Assembly: GCF_013408535.1 (NCBI RefSeq)
Contig: NZ_JACBZA010000001.1
Span: 6,346,850-6,410,849, forward strand
DNA length: 64,000 bases
Source: Actinopolymorpha cephalotaxi
GTDB lineage: Bacteria; Actinomycetota; Actinomycetes; Propionibacteriales; Actinopolymorphaceae
Direction of reading: 5' to 3'
Part shown: piece after piece, positions 33,655-45,689 of the stretch
Layout of the letters: every line of letters starts with the position of its first letter
How positions within the stretch are numbered: position 1 is the first letter of the stretch
The notes under the pieces: model-generated
Told to the model about the DNA's origin: nothing
The model's input: only the letters and a program-made list of their open reading frames with translations
Database searches by the model: none
Made by a program: the position numbers and the translations under genes

Positions 33655-35639
33655 ATGCACGACGAACGCTCCACGCACCCTGACCGGCGGACCCTGCTGA
33701 AGGCGATGGGGGCGGGCGCGCTCGCCGCCACCGCGCCGATCGCCGGAGCCGTCCCGGCCGCGGCCGCCACCGCCACCGGCGCGACACCGGTGAGCCGGAC
33801 GGCGACGGGGGCGGCCGGTACGGCACCCGCGATCACCCCGGACGAACTCGCCCATCTGCCGCTGGTCGGTGGCAGGGAGTTCCCGATCGGCCTGTGGTGG
33901 CCGCCGCCTCCGCTGCAGACCACGCTCCCGCGCTACCGGGAGATCAAGGACGCGGGATTCACCTACACCCACAGCAACAACTACCTCTGGGCCGACGCCT
34001 ACATCCAGAAGTACGCGATGAGCATCGCCGACCAGGTGGGTCTCACTGTCGTCGTCGACGACCCGACCGTGCGGTGGATGCGCAACGACTTCCGCATCTC
34101 CACCGAGGGTGGCGACTTCACGCTCACCCCGGAGCAGGCGAAGACGAAGCTGAAGCAGGTGCTGGACACCTACCGTCCGCGCAGCTTCTGGGAGATCCGG
34201 GACGGCGGCTGCTGCAGAACGGCGGCACCGGCAACGGCAGCACAGGGCTGTCCCGCGACGGTGCGGACTGGACGGACTACACGTTCGCGTTCGACGTCGC
34301 GCCCCGGCAGACCGGTGGCGGCGGGAAGTACGCCCAGGCAGGGTGGGCGTTCCGCGCGCGGGACGAGGGCAACGCCTACGTCTGGCTGTTGTCCAACTCC
34401 GGCTACACCACACCGGCAGCACCCGGCTACCTGGTCAAGGTGCTGTTCGTGAACGGCAGCCCTGCCTGGGTTCGCCCCGTACCACTCACGTTCGCGGTCA
34501 CCGACGGCACGTGGTACCACGTGGAGACGAAGGTCGCCGGCGGCACCATCACGACCTCGATCAACGGCACCGTGGTCGACACCACGACCGACGCCACGTA
34601 CGCCCGCGGCCGGGTCGGCTTCCGCGAGGCCGGTCCGGAGTCGGCGCTGTTCGACAACGTGAAGGTCACCACTGCCGATGGCAAGGTGGTGTTGACAGAC
34701 GACTTCTCCGGCAACCTCGAAGCCTGGAAAGCGCCGAACGCGGGCGGCTCACCGGCGTTCGCCGGACTCGACATCTACGACGAGCCCTCGCCGGACAGGT
34801 TCGAGACCCTCGCCCACCTGGTGCGGATCATGAGGGAGCTCGACCCGAACGCCCTTCCGTACATCAACCTGCTGCCCTCCAACGACCAGAACTACGTGCG
34901 GCAGTTCGTCGATGTCGTCAAGCCGGTGTTGCTCTCCTACGACCGCTACCCGCTGATGGCCGACGGCACCGACGACCCGGGCTACTTCCTCAACTGGAAG
35001 ATCGTCCGCGAGGAGGGCCTGCGGGCCGGTCTGCCGACGTGGATCTTCATCCAGACCGGCGCGTACGGCAACCGCCGTCAGCCCACCGCGGCCGAGTTGC
35101 TGTGGCAGGTCAACGTCAGCCTCGCCTACGGCGCGAAGGGCATCCAGTACTTCACCTACTGGACGCCGGACCCGGCACGCGGCGAGGGCTTCCAGCCGGC
35201 GCTGATCACCGTCGACGGCAAGCGCACCGACCGGTACGACGCGGCGAAGAACATCAACGTGTACTGGCTCGCCCCGGTCGGGCGCGAGCTCAAGCCGCTG
35301 GTGTCGGAGTCGGTGACCCACGCCCACGACGACCCGCTGCCGGCCGGCGCGACCGCGTGGACGCCGGACGAGGTGGTGACGTCGGTGACCGGCGACGCGG
35401 TTGTCCTGGGGAGGTTCGTCGACGCCGAGCGGTCCGGCACCCGCTGGCTGCTGATCGCCAACCGTTCGCACTCCGAGCGGTGTGTGAGCCAGGTCGAGCT
35501 CGACCCGGCGACGGTTGGGAAGGTCGCGAGGTTCGACCCCAGGACCGGGACGTACGTCAGCCAGGATCGGCTGCGGCTGACCGCGAACCTGGACGCCGGC
35601 GCGGCGGTTCTCTACCGGCTCCAGCCCGCTGCCCGGTAA
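33655..35639 (+). pseudogene. Frameshifted exported TIM-barrel glycosidase-like gene with inserted LamG-like domain
   Basis: The first frame starts at 33655 (Tat signal PDRRTLLKAMGAGALAATAP) and encodes a TIM-barrel-like part (FPIGLWWPPPP, YTHSNNYLWADAYI) down to SFWEIRDGG near 34200. The next part continues in another frame as LLQNGGTGNGSTG and runs to 35639. A single lost base close to 34206 (GACGGCGGCTG) would restore DGRLLQNGG, so one indel explains the break. Residues between about 185 and 365 of the joined protein look like a LamG/concanavalin-type domain, and the barrel then resumes at FAGLDIYDEPSPDRF. It is either a true pseudogene, a programmed slip, or a sequencing error. It was probably a secreted sugar-active enzyme in the same unit as the mannanase regulator. 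Confidence 0.75.
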
Positions 35640-35646
35640 CCAGCGC

Positions 35647-36687
35647 TCAGGCTTCGTGGAAGGGGAGCACGCCGGTGCGTTCGTGCCAGTGCCGCCCGGC
35701 CCGCAGGTGAGCGACGTAGGCGCGCTGCAGGGTGGAGTCCTGCGGGAGTTCGGCGAGCAGGTCGGCGGTGATCTCTTTCCCGGGCGCGGAGCGTTCGAAG
35801 ACGTAGCCGAGCACCACGTGGTCGGCGTCGCCCACATCGGTCGCGGGGAGGAACGGCAACAGGTCGAACCGTTGCTGGAAGCGCACGATGTTCGAGGCCT
35901 CGGGGAGGTACTCGGCCAGCTGCGGGTCGAGCAGCCAGGACCGGCAGGTGAAGAACGCCACCGGCTCCTCGGGGAAGTAGCGCCCGAAGAACTCCCGGGC
36001 CTGCGCCATCGACCGGTCACACTCGTCGGCGTCCAGCCGCCCGGTGGCCGGGATGTGCACCGCGACGGCGTACCCGCAGGCGCCGTTGCCGAACGACACC
36101 GCCCCGCGGTTGAAGTCCAGCCGACCGAAGGAGAACTGCGCCCCACGCAGGTGGACCTGCGGCGTCCACGTGCCGAACAGGCTCAGCCCACTGTGCCCGG
36201 TGAAGGTGCGATGCGCTCGCATGCCCTGGCCGACACCCAGGCTCGCCCAGCTCACCTCCTCGGGGATGCCGCGTTCGGCGTGGTAGGCAAGCACCTTCGG
36301 CAGCGCGGCGAGATACAGCCAGACGTACAGGTGCGCACCGACCGGTCCGGTGCTCGCGGGCAGGGCCGGCCACCCGGACAGGCCCTCGATCGGCAGGCAC
36401 TCGCCGAGGACCGACACCTGGTGGCGGTACATCCGGTCGAGCACCCACCACAGGGCCCGGTGCCGCTCCGGGTCGGGGCGGGCCGCCAAGGTGTCCGCCC
36501 GGTCGCGCGGGTCGGCGCCGAGCCGGGTCAGCAGGCGGTCGGCGGTCTCGTCGTCGGGCAGCACCGGGCCGCCGGCACCGGGCAGCGAGCCCGCGTGTTC
36601 GGACAGCCACCGGACCGCCTCCGGGGACAGGCCGAGTTCGTCCCGCACGGTGGCGAGGTCCGGGCTGATGACCGGTGTCGAGGTCAC
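35647..36687 (-). CDS. Acyltransferase domain protein (NAT_N plus GNAT-like C-terminal domain)
   Basis: A 346-residue protein with two parts. Residues 1-130 are helical (LATVRDELGLSPEAVRWLSEHAG, then RMYRHQVSVLGECLPIEGLSG), and residues 140-330 form a GNAT-like fold (VGAHLYVWLYLAALPKVLAYHAERGIPEEVSWASLG, then AVAVHIPATGRLDADECDRSMAQAREFFGRYFPEEPVAFFTCRSWLLDP). This matches the actinobacterial family annotated as acyltransferase-domain proteins; no acceptor is known. The GTG at 36687 follows GGGAGGACAC. The gene is convergent with the frameshifted glycosidase, whose stop is 7 nt away, and divergent from the dehydrogenase. Confidence 0.78.
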   Translation of the reverse strand: MTSTPVISPDLATVRDELGLSPEAVRWLSEHAGSLPGAGGPVLPDDETADRLLTRLGADPRDRADTLAARPDPERHRALWWVLDRMYRHQVSVLGECLPIEGLSGWPALPASTGPVGAHLYVWLYLAALPKVLAYHAERGIPEEVSWASLGVGQGMRAHRTFTGHSGLSLFGTWTPQVHLRGAQFSFGRLDFNRGAVSFGNGACGYAVAVHIPATGRLDADECDRSMAQAREFFGRYFPEEPVAFFTCRSWLLDPQLAEYLPEASNIVRFQQRFDLLPFLPATDVGDADHVVLGYVFERSAPGKEITADLLAELPQDSTLQRAYVAHLRAGRHWHERTGVLPFHEA

Positions 36688-36783
36688 GTGTCCTCCCTTG
36701 GTCCGGGGTAGGCGGCCTGGTGGTACGTCGGGCAGTGCGCCCGGCGTGCCGGACACGCTACCGTGCCAGGGAGTCCAGCGAAA

Positions 36784-36803
36784 TTCTCGGCGTACGCCGA
36801 GAA
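36784..36803. promoter_or_regulatory. Perfect 20-bp palindrome, operator candidate
   Basis: TTCTCGGCGTACGCCGAGAA is fully self-complementary. It lies 40 bp before the TTG start at 36844 and 96 bp from the divergent GTG at 36687, a usual place for a repressor site. It would lie inside the coding frame if the ATG at 36763 were used, which argues for the later start. Confidence 0.6.
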
Positions 36804-36843
36804 CGCATTGCGGCGTGCCCCTCGGGCAGTGAGGGAGAAACCC

Positions 36844-37857
36844 TTGCCGGACAAGGCGAAAGTGCTTCTCGACCCGCACTTCCGGACGATGACGGAGATC
36901 TTCTCCGCCGCCGACCGCGAGCGCCTGCACGACACCGCCGAGGTGGTGTGGGGGCGCGACGACCCGATGCCGCCCGAGGACGCCCGCGAGGCGCTGGCCG
37001 AGGCGACGGCGGTGGTGTGTTCGGAGTGGCGTTACGGGCCGCTGCCCGACGACACTCCCGACCTGCGCGCGGTGATCAGTGTGTCCGGCGCGTTCCCGAA
37101 CCAGCTGGACTACCAGGCCTGCCGGGAGCGGGGGATCCGCGTACTGTCCGCGGCGCCGGCGTTCGGGCGGCAGGTGGCCGAGCTGGCGCTGGGCCTCGCG
37201 CTCGCGTCCTGCCGGGAGATCGCCGCCGGAGACGCCGCGATGCGGGCCGGTGAGGAGCGGTGGCTGCACGCCGGCAACGCGTCCACGTTCATGCTGTACG
37301 ACCAGCCGGTCGGGTTCGTCGGGTACGGCGCGCTCGCGCGGAGTTTGCAGCCGTTGCTGGCGCCCTTCGGCGTACGGATCAGTGTGTACGACCCGTGGCT
37401 GGGCGACGGGTTCCTGCGACGTCAGGGCGTGCGGCCGGTGTCCTTGCCGGAGTTGCTGGAGACGTCGCGGTTCGTCTTCGTGCTGGCCGCGCCGAGCAGT
37501 GAGAACCACGCCCTGCTGTCGCGGGAGCTGCTCGAACGCGTGCGGCCGGACGCCGTCGTGGTGCTGGTCAGCCGGGCGCACGTGGTCGACTTCGACGCGC
37601 TGACCGAGTTCGTGCTGGCGGGGCGGTTCCGCGCGGCCGTCGACGTGTTCCCGGACGAGCCGCTCGCGGCCGCCCACCCGATCCGCGGGGCGCGCGGGGC
37701 GGTGCTGTCCGCGCACCGCGCCGGGTCGGTCCGCGAGGGCATGTGGGACATCGGGCAGATGGTGGTCGACGACCTGGAGGCGATCGTCGCCGGCCTGCCG
37801 CCACGCCGGCTGCTGGCCGCGGAGCCCGAGCTCGTCGGCCGGGTGGTCAGGCCCTGA
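36844..37857 (+). CDS. D-isomer-specific 2-hydroxyacid dehydrogenase family protein
   Basis: A 337-residue NAD-dependent dehydrogenase. PVGFVGYGALARSL is the glycine-rich cofactor loop, followed by an acidic YDPW after beta strand 2. The catalytic set is present as Arg in VSRAHVVD, Glu in DVFPDEPL and His in LSAHRAGSV. It should interconvert a 2-hydroxyacid and a 2-keto acid. The TTG start at 36844 has GAGGGAGAAA upstream. An ATG at 36763 would add 27 residues that read through a perfect palindrome and have no homology-like pattern. A sugar acid is a likely substrate given the neighbours, but this is inference. Confidence 0.82.
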   Translation: MPDKAKVLLDPHFRTMTEIFSAADRERLHDTAEVVWGRDDPMPPEDAREALAEATAVVCSEWRYGPLPDDTPDLRAVISVSGAFPNQLDYQACRERGIRVLSAAPAFGRQVAELALGLALASCREIAAGDAAMRAGEERWLHAGNASTFMLYDQPVGFVGYGALARSLQPLLAPFGVRISVYDPWLGDGFLRRQGVRPVSLPELLETSRFVFVLAAPSSENHALLSRELLERVRPDAVVVLVSRAHVVDFDALTEFVLAGRFRAAVDVFPDEPLAAAHPIRGARGAVLSAHRAGSVREGMWDIGQMVVDDLEAIVAGLPPRRLLAAEPELVGRVVRP

Positions 37858-37858
37858 G

Positions 37859-37897
37859 CACCGGCCATGAACGCCGGCCATGAGCGCCGGCCACGGC
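37859..37897. repeat. Three 13-bp tandem units
   Basis: CACCGGCCATGAA, CGCCGGCCATGAG and CGCCGGCCACGGC follow one another between the dehydrogenase stop and the convergent kdpE stop. Copy number may vary among strains; no function is apparent. Confidence 0.55.
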
Positions 37898-37908
37898 CCG
37901 AAGCCGGG

Positions 37909-38598
37909 TCAGGGCCGGAAGCGGTAGCCCCGGCCGGGTTCGGTGATCAGGTGCCGCGGCGCGGCCGGCTGGCGTTCGAGCTTGCGCCGCAGCTGCGCCA
38001 TGTAGACGCGGAGGTAGTTGGTCTCGGTGGCGTACTCCGGACCCCACACCTCCTGCAGCAGCTGGCGCTGGCCGATCAGCCGGTCGGGGGCGCGCACCAG
38101 CGTCTCCAGCAGGTGCCACTCGGTCGGGGTGAGGCGTACCTCCTGGCCGTCGCGGATCACCCGCTTGGCGGCCAGGTCCACGGTGAACGCCTCGGTCGTC
38201 ACCACCGGCTCCCCGTCCGGTGCGGGCTGCCCCCGGCGGACCGCGGCCCGCAGCCGGGCCAGCAGCTCGTCCATGCCGAATGGTTTCGTCACGTAGTCGT
38301 CGGCGCCGGCGTCCAGCGCGGCGACCTTCTCGGTGGAGGAGTGCCGCGCGGACAGGACGAGGATCGGCACCTGCGTCCAGCCGCGCAGGCCGCGGATCAC
38401 GTCGACGCCGTCCATGTCCGGCAGGCCGAGGTCGAGGACGACCAGCTGCGGGTGACGCCGGGCCGCGACGTCCAGCGCCGCGCGACCCTCGGCCACCACG
38501 TCCACGTCGTACTCCCGCGCCCGCAGGTTGATCGCGAGCGCGCGCGCCAGCTGGGGGTCGTCCTCGACGACCAGCAGCCGAACCTTGGCGCTGCTCAC
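37909..38598 (-). CDS. kdpE: Potassium-response regulator KdpE
   Basis: A 229-residue OmpR-type response regulator. The receiver domain has the acidic pair VEDD at residues 11-14, phosphoacceptor Asp56 in VVLDLGLPDMDG, and Lys in VTKPFGMDELLAR. The DNA-binding winged helix (residues 130-225) ends in NYLRVYMAQLRRKLERQPAAPRHLITEPGRGYRF. It should turn on kdpFABC when KdpD phosphorylates it. Its start overlaps the kdpD stop by ATGA, so the kinase and regulator are made together. It is last in the operon. Confidence 0.95.
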   Translation of the reverse strand: MSSAKVRLLVVEDDPQLARALAINLRAREYDVDVVAEGRAALDVAARRHPQLVVLDLGLPDMDGVDVIRGLRGWTQVPILVLSARHSSTEKVAALDAGADDYVTKPFGMDELLARLRAAVRRGQPAPDGEPVVTTEAFTVDLAAKRVIRDGQEVRLTPTEWHLLETLVRAPDRLIGQRQLLQEVWGPEYATETNYLRVYMAQLRRKLERQPAAPRHLITEPGRGYRFRP

Positions 38599-41171
38599 GG
38601 TGCCGTCCTGTCGTTCCTGTCGGCGTCGGCGGCGTCTTCTGTGGCCCTGGCGCAGGCGGGCAGGGTCAGCACCATCGTGAGCCCGCCGGCCGGGGTGTCC
38701 TCCGCGTACAGCGTGCCACCGTTGGCCTCGGCGAACCCGCGCGCCACCGCCAGCCCCAGCCCGACACCGGTGCCGGCGGGTGCGTCACCGAGCCGCTGGA
38801 AGGGTTCGAAGATGTGGTCCTTGGCCTCGTCGGGTACGCCGGGCCCGCGGTCGGCTACCCGGATCTCCACCTGGCCGCGCAGGGCGCTGGCGGTCAGCAG
38901 GACGGGCTCCCCGGTCGGGTTGTGGCGTACGGCGTTCTCGACGATGTTGGCGACCGCGCGCTCGACCAGCCCGGTGTCCACCCGTACGGCCGGAAGGTCC
39001 TCCGGCAAGGCCACCTTGACAGAGTACCGTGGTACGCCGATCAGCGCGGCCGGGACCACCTCGTCCAGGCTCACGTCGCGCAGCATCGGGCGGACCGCCT
39101 CTGCCTGGATCCGGCTCATGTCGAGCAGGTTCGCGACCAGCCGGTCCAGCCGGTCGGCGGACTCCTCGATGCCGGCGAGGAGCTCGGCCTGGTCCTCCTC
39201 CGACAGTTCGACGTCGGTCTGGCGCAGGCTGCTCACCGCGGCCTTCACCGCCGCCAGCGGGGTACGCAGGTCGTGGGAGACGGCGGCGAGCAGCGCGGTC
39301 CGGATCCGGTTGCCCTCGGCCAGCTTGCCGGCCCGGCCGGCCTGTTCGGAAAGGCGCCGGCGTTCCAGGACGACGGCGAGGTACTCGGCGAACGCCTCCA
39401 GCACCCGGCGGTCCGAGGCAGGCAGCACCCGCCCGGTCAGGGCCAGCACCAGCGAGTCGGTCACCGCCGCGTCCGCGTCCGCCTGCCCCGGGTCGCGGGC
39501 GGGTTCGCTGCCCACGCTGCCCAGCACCTTCCACTGGTCGTCGGCGCCGACTGTGCTGTCGGCGCCGTCAGCGCCATCGGCGGGCCCGCGTTCGAGCAGT
39601 GCGGCCGAGGTCATCCCGAACGTCTCCCGCGCCTGCCCCAGCAGGGATTCCAGCGCGTCCGAGCCCCGCAACGCGTTGCCGGCAAGGGTGGACAGCGTCG
39701 CCGCCTCGGCCCTGGCCCGGACCGCCTGACTCGCCCGCCGGGCGGCCAGGTCCACGACGATCGCGACCGCGACCGCGATGACCACGAAGATGACCAGCGC
39801 GACGACGTTCTGCGTCTCGTTGATGGTGAGGGTGTGCAGCGGCGGGGTGAAGAAGTAGTTCAGCAGCAGCGACCCCATCACCGCCGCCACCGCCGCGGGC
39901 GCGATCCCGCCGACAAGGGCGTTGGCCACCGCGAGGGCGAGGAAGCACAGCACCTCGATGGTCAACGTGTGCGCGTCCCGGGTCGCAGCCAGCAGCAGGG
40001 TCAGCACCGGCGGCCCGACCAGCGCCAGGATCCAGCTGCCGACGATCCGCCGCCTGCTCAGTGGCGTACGCGGCGTCTGCAACCGGCCCTTGCCGATCTG
40101 CTCGTGGGTGACCAGGTGGACGTCGATGTCGCCCGACCTCGGGGTCAGCAACGTCGCCACGTCGGGCCGGAACAGGTGCTGGAAACGGTTACGTCTGCTG
40201 CTGCCGAGCACGAGCTGGGTGGCGTTCACTCCGGAGGCGAAGTCGAGCAGCGCGGTGGGCACGTCGTCGCCGACCACCTGGTGGTACGTGCCGCCCAGGC
40301 TCTCCACCAGGGTGCGCAGCCGGCCGAGAGTCTGTGGTGACGCGGCGGCCAGGCCGTCGCCGGTGACGACGTGCACGGCGAGCAGCTCGCCGCCGGCGCC
40401 GCGCGCGGCGATCCGCGCCGCCCGCCGGAGCACCGTCTCACCCTCGGGCCCACCGGTGAGCGCGACCACGACGCGTTCGCGGGCCGGCCACGCGGCGGTG
40501 ATGTCGTGCGCGGCGCGGTAGCGGGACAGCCCCTCGTCCACCCGGTCGGCCAGCCACAGCAGCGCGAGCTCCCGCAGCGCGGTGAGGTTGCCGGCGCGGA
40601 AGTAGTTGGCGAGGGCCGCGTCGATCTTCTCCGGCGGGTAGACGTTGCCGTGCGCGAGGCGGCGGCGCAGCGATTCCGGTGCCATGTCCCGCAGCTCGAT
40701 CTGGTCCGCGCGCCGGACCACCTCGTCCGGGATCGTCTCCCGCTGCTTCACTCCGGTGATCGCCTCGACCACGTCGTTGAGGGACTCCAGGTGCTGGATG
40801 TTGACCGTGGTGATCACGTCGATGCCCGCGTCCAGCAGTTCCTCGACGTCCTGCCAGCGCTTGGCGTTGCGGGAGCCGGGGACGTTGGTGTGCGCGATCT
40901 CGTCCACCAGCACCTGCTCGGGCCGGCGGTGGAGGATCGCGTCCACGTCCATCTCGGTGAACGTCCCGCCGCGGTACTCGACCGTGCGCCGCGGCACGAC
41001 CTCCAGCCCGGCGACGAGCTGCTCGGTCAGGATCCGCCCGTGGCACTCGACGTAGCCGACCACCACGTCCGTGCCACGGTCGGCACGCCGGTGTCCCTCA
41101 CCGAGCATGGCGTACGTCTTGCCCACCCCGGGCGCCGCGCCGAGGTAGACCCTGAACTTTCCCCGCGCCAT
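38595..41171 (-). CDS. kdpD: Potassium/turgor sensor histidine kinase KdpD
   Basis: An 858-residue membrane kinase. Residues 4-210 are the KdpD domain with Walker A (GAAPGVGKT, 11-19) and Walker B-like LVDEIAHTN. A universal-stress-protein-like module follows (230-355), then four membrane helices (375-475, DUF4118 type), a GAF-like region (485-610), the dimerisation domain with phospho-acceptor His633 (VSHDLRTPL) and an HATPase with NIVENAVRHN and GVGLGLAVARGF. It senses K+ limitation and osmotic stress and phosphorylates KdpE. It lies 3 nt after kdpC. Confidence 0.95.
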   Translation of the reverse strand: MARGKFRVYLGAAPGVGKTYAMLGEGHRRADRGTDVVVGYVECHGRILTEQLVAGLEVVPRRTVEYRGGTFTEMDVDAILHRRPEQVLVDEIAHTNVPGSRNAKRWQDVEELLDAGIDVITTVNIQHLESLNDVVEAITGVKQRETIPDEVVRRADQIELRDMAPESLRRRLAHGNVYPPEKIDAALANYFRAGNLTALRELALLWLADRVDEGLSRYRAAHDITAAWPARERVVVALTGGPEGETVLRRAARIAARGAGGELLAVHVVTGDGLAAASPQTLGRLRTLVESLGGTYHQVVGDDVPTALLDFASGVNATQLVLGSSRRNRFQHLFRPDVATLLTPRSGDIDVHLVTHEQIGKGRLQTPRTPLSRRRIVGSWILALVGPPVLTLLLAATRDAHTLTIEVLCFLALAVANALVGGIAPAAVAAVMGSLLLNYFFTPPLHTLTINETQNVVALVIFVVIAVAVAIVVDLAARRASQAVRARAEAATLSTLAGNALRGSDALESLLGQARETFGMTSAALLERGPADGADGADSTVGADDQWKVLGSVGSEPARDPGQADADAAVTDSLVLALTGRVLPASDRRVLEAFAEYLAVVLERRRLSEQAGRAGKLAEGNRIRTALLAAVSHDLRTPLAAVKAAVSSLRQTDVELSEEDQAELLAGIEESADRLDRLVANLLDMSRIQAEAVRPMLRDVSLDEVVPAALIGVPRYSVKVALPEDLPAVRVDTGLVERAVANIVENAVRHNPTGEPVLLTASALRGQVEIRVADRGPGVPDEAKDHIFEPFQRLGDAPAGTGVGLGLAVARGFAEANGGTLYAEDTPAGGLTMVLTLPACARATEDAADADRNDRTAP

Positions 41172-41174
41172 CGG

Positions 41175-41780
41175 CTACCGCGTTGCCTGCTGGTCGTGCT
41201 GGACGAGCGCACGCAAGGCGAGGTTGACGCCCACCACGTTGACGCCGGGTTCGCCGAGGAAGCCCAGCGAGGGCCGATCGGTGTTCTGGTCCACCAGCTT
41301 GTGCACCTGGCTCGGCGTGAGCCCGTTGGCGCGGGCCACCCGGTCCAGCTGGATTCGTGCGTACGCCGGGGAGATGTGCGGGTCGAGGCCGCTGGCACTG
41401 GCGGTCACCGCGTCCGGGGGCACCGCCGAGAGGGCGACGCCGTTCTCCTTCGCCACCTGGGCCCTGCGTTCGCGGACCAGCTTCACCAGCGCGGGGTTGG
41501 TGGGGCCGAGGTTGGAGCCGTAGCTGTTCATCGCGTCGTACGGAGTGTCCCCGGTGGCCGACGGGCGGGAGTGGAACCAGCGCGGTCCGGTGAACTCCTG
41601 CCCGATCAGGCGGGAGCCGACGACCTGGCCGTCGCGGTGGACGAGCGAGCCGGCCGCCTGGTCGCGGAAACCGACCTGTCCGACACCCCACACGGCCAGC
41701 GGATAGAGCACGCCGGTGATCACGGTCAGCACGAGCAGCGCCCGAAGTGCGGGGCCCAACTGACGGATGGTTGCGTCCAC
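41175..41780 (-). CDS. kdpC: K+-transporting ATPase subunit KdpC
   Basis: A 201-residue protein with one N-terminal membrane helix (LRALLVLTVITGVLYPLAVWGVGQV). FRDQAAGSLV, GQEFTGPRWFHSRPSATG, SASGLDPHISPAYARIQ and VARANGL are all KdpC signatures. KdpC stabilises the KdpFABC complex and is thought to raise ATP affinity at KdpB. The GTG at 41780 fits the usual N-terminus and lies 4 nt after the kdpB stop; the longer frame to 41924 overlaps kdpB and is a shadow. Confidence 0.95.
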   Translation of the reverse strand: MDATIRQLGPALRALLVLTVITGVLYPLAVWGVGQVGFRDQAAGSLVHRDGQVVGSRLIGQEFTGPRWFHSRPSATGDTPYDAMNSYGSNLGPTNPALVKLVRERRAQVAKENGVALSAVPPDAVTASASGLDPHISPAYARIQLDRVARANGLTPSQVHKLVDQNTDRPSLGFLGEPGVNVVGVNLALRALVQHDQQATR

Positions 41781-41784
41781 GGGG

Positions 41785-43937
<2,153 letters not shown>

Positions 43938-43941
<4 letters not shown>

Positions 43942-45599
43942 GACAGGCCTTCCGCAAGCGGGCCGAGGGCAAGGGCGGGGAAGAAGGTCAGGCCGGTGAC
44001 GATCAGGGTGACGCCGGTGAGCAGGCCGACGAACAACGGCGAGTTGGTCCGCAGCGTTCCGGCCGACTCGGGCACCGGCTTCTGCCGGGCCAGCGAGCCT
44101 GCCAGCGCCAGCACGAACACGATCGGGACGAACCGGCCGAACAACATGCACAGCCCGAGGGCGACGTCGTAGAACGGTGTGCCCGCGGTGAGTCCCGCGA
44201 ACGCCGAACCGTTGTTGTTCGACGCGGAGGCGAACGCGTACAACACCTCCGACAATCCGTGCGCGCCCGGGTTGAGGATCGACGAGCGGCCGGTGTTCAG
44301 CGCCAGCGCGAGTCCGGTGCCGATCAGGACGCACAACGGGGTGGCCAGGATGTAGAGCGCGACCAGCTTCATCTCCCGGGCGCGGATCTTCTTGCCGAGG
44401 TACTCAGGCGTACGCCCGACCATCAGTCCGGCGACGAACACCGACATGACCGCCAGCACCAGCAACCCGTACAGCCCGGAACCGACGCCGCCGGGGGCGA
44501 CCTCGCCGAGCACCATGGACAGGATGGTGATCCCGCCGCCGAACGCGGTGAAGGAGTCGTGCATGGAGTTGACCGAGCCGGTCGACGTCAGGGTCGTCGA
44601 CACCGCGAACACCGGTGAGGACGAGACACCGAACCTGGTCTCCTTGCCCTCCATCGCACCGCCCGCGAGCTGCAGCGCCGCACCCGGGTGGGCGAACTCC
44701 GCGGCATAGCAGGCGACGACGAAGCCGAGCCAGATCAGGCCCATCACCGCGACGAGCGTGTAACCCTGCCTGAGGTTTCCGACCATCCGGCCGAACGTCG
44801 CCGGCAGCGAGAACGGAATCACCGTGAGCAGGAAGATGATCAGCAGGTTGGTGAAGCCGGTCGGGTTCTCGAACGGGTGCGCGGAGTTGGCGTTGAACGG
44901 CCCGCCGCCGTTGGTGCCGAGGTCCTTGATCGCTTCCTGGGAGGCGACCGCGCCGCCCGGCAGGTGCTGGGCCGACCCGGCGAGGGTGTGCACGGTCGTC
45001 GGGTCGCCGAAGTTCTGGATCACCCCCCCGGCCAGCAGGATGATCGCGGCGACGAACGCGATCGGCAGCAGGATCCGCAGGGTGCCGCGGACGAGGTCGA
45101 CCCAGAAGTTGCCGAGGTCACCCGTACTCCGTCGGACGAGCCCGCGAATCAGCGCGACGGCCACCGCCATGCCGACGGCCGCGGATGCGAAGTTCTGCAC
45201 GGTGAGGCCGGCCATCTGGGTGAGGTAGCTCATCGTGGACTCACCGGAGTACCACTGCCAGTTGGTGTTGGTGACGAACGAGATCGCGGTGTTGAACGCG
45301 CCGTCCGGCGGCACCGGCTTCATGCCCACCGACAGCGGAAGCCAGGCCTGCAGCCGCTGCATCGCGTACAGGAAAAGCACGGAGACGAAGGAGAACGCCA
45401 GCACGCTCGCGGCGTACCCCGTCCACCGCTGGTCGGTGTCGGGGTCGATCCGCATCGCGCGGTAGACGAGGCGTTCGACCTTCAGGTGACGGTCGCTCTG
45501 GTAGACCCGCGCCATGTAGTCGCCGAGCGGGCGGTGCACGACGGCGTACGCGGCAACGAGCGTCGCCACGAGGAGGACGGCGGTGAGGCCCGGTGACAT
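43938..45599 (-). CDS. kdpA: K+-transporting ATPase channel subunit KdpA
   Basis: A 553-residue membrane protein, about the length of known KdpA, with around ten helices. [39 protein letters not shown] and [15 protein letters not shown] are the selectivity-filter loops of this channel-like subunit. It admits K+ with high affinity to the complex. The ATG at 45599 follows the kdpF stop with no gap, and its stop overlaps the kdpB start. Confidence 0.96.
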
Positions 45600-45689
45600 C
45601 TAGAACTTCTCCGGTTTCACGAGGGCGAGCAGGAGATAGACGATCAGCGCGACCGCAAGAACCAGGCCGACGAGGTTCGCGACGTTCAC
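45600..45689 (-). CDS. kdpF: KdpF membrane peptide
   Basis: A 29-residue peptide (MNVANLVGLVLAVALIVYLL...VKPEKF), one membrane helix with the KPEKF ending typical of KdpF. It packs beside KdpA and stabilises the complex. The GTG at 45689 overlaps the stop of a still smaller peptide before it (GTGA), and its stop directly precedes the kdpA ATG. Confidence 0.88.
   Translation of the reverse strand: MNVANLVGLVLAVALIVYLLLALVKPEKF

Noticed and set aside
37859-37897. Terminator between the dehydrogenase and kdpE
   Set aside because: The sequence is a tandem repeat; pairing of CCGGCC/GGCCGG parts is possible but no clean stem-loop forms.
37867-40340. Long plus-strand frames opposite kdpE and kdpD
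   Set aside because: Antisense shadows of an unambiguous kdpDE pair; no domain signals.
43942-44334. N-terminal extension of KdpB and upstream starts for KdpC
   Set aside because: Both extensions overlap the upstream kdp gene in another frame and have shadow composition; ATGA overlap and family length fix the chosen starts.
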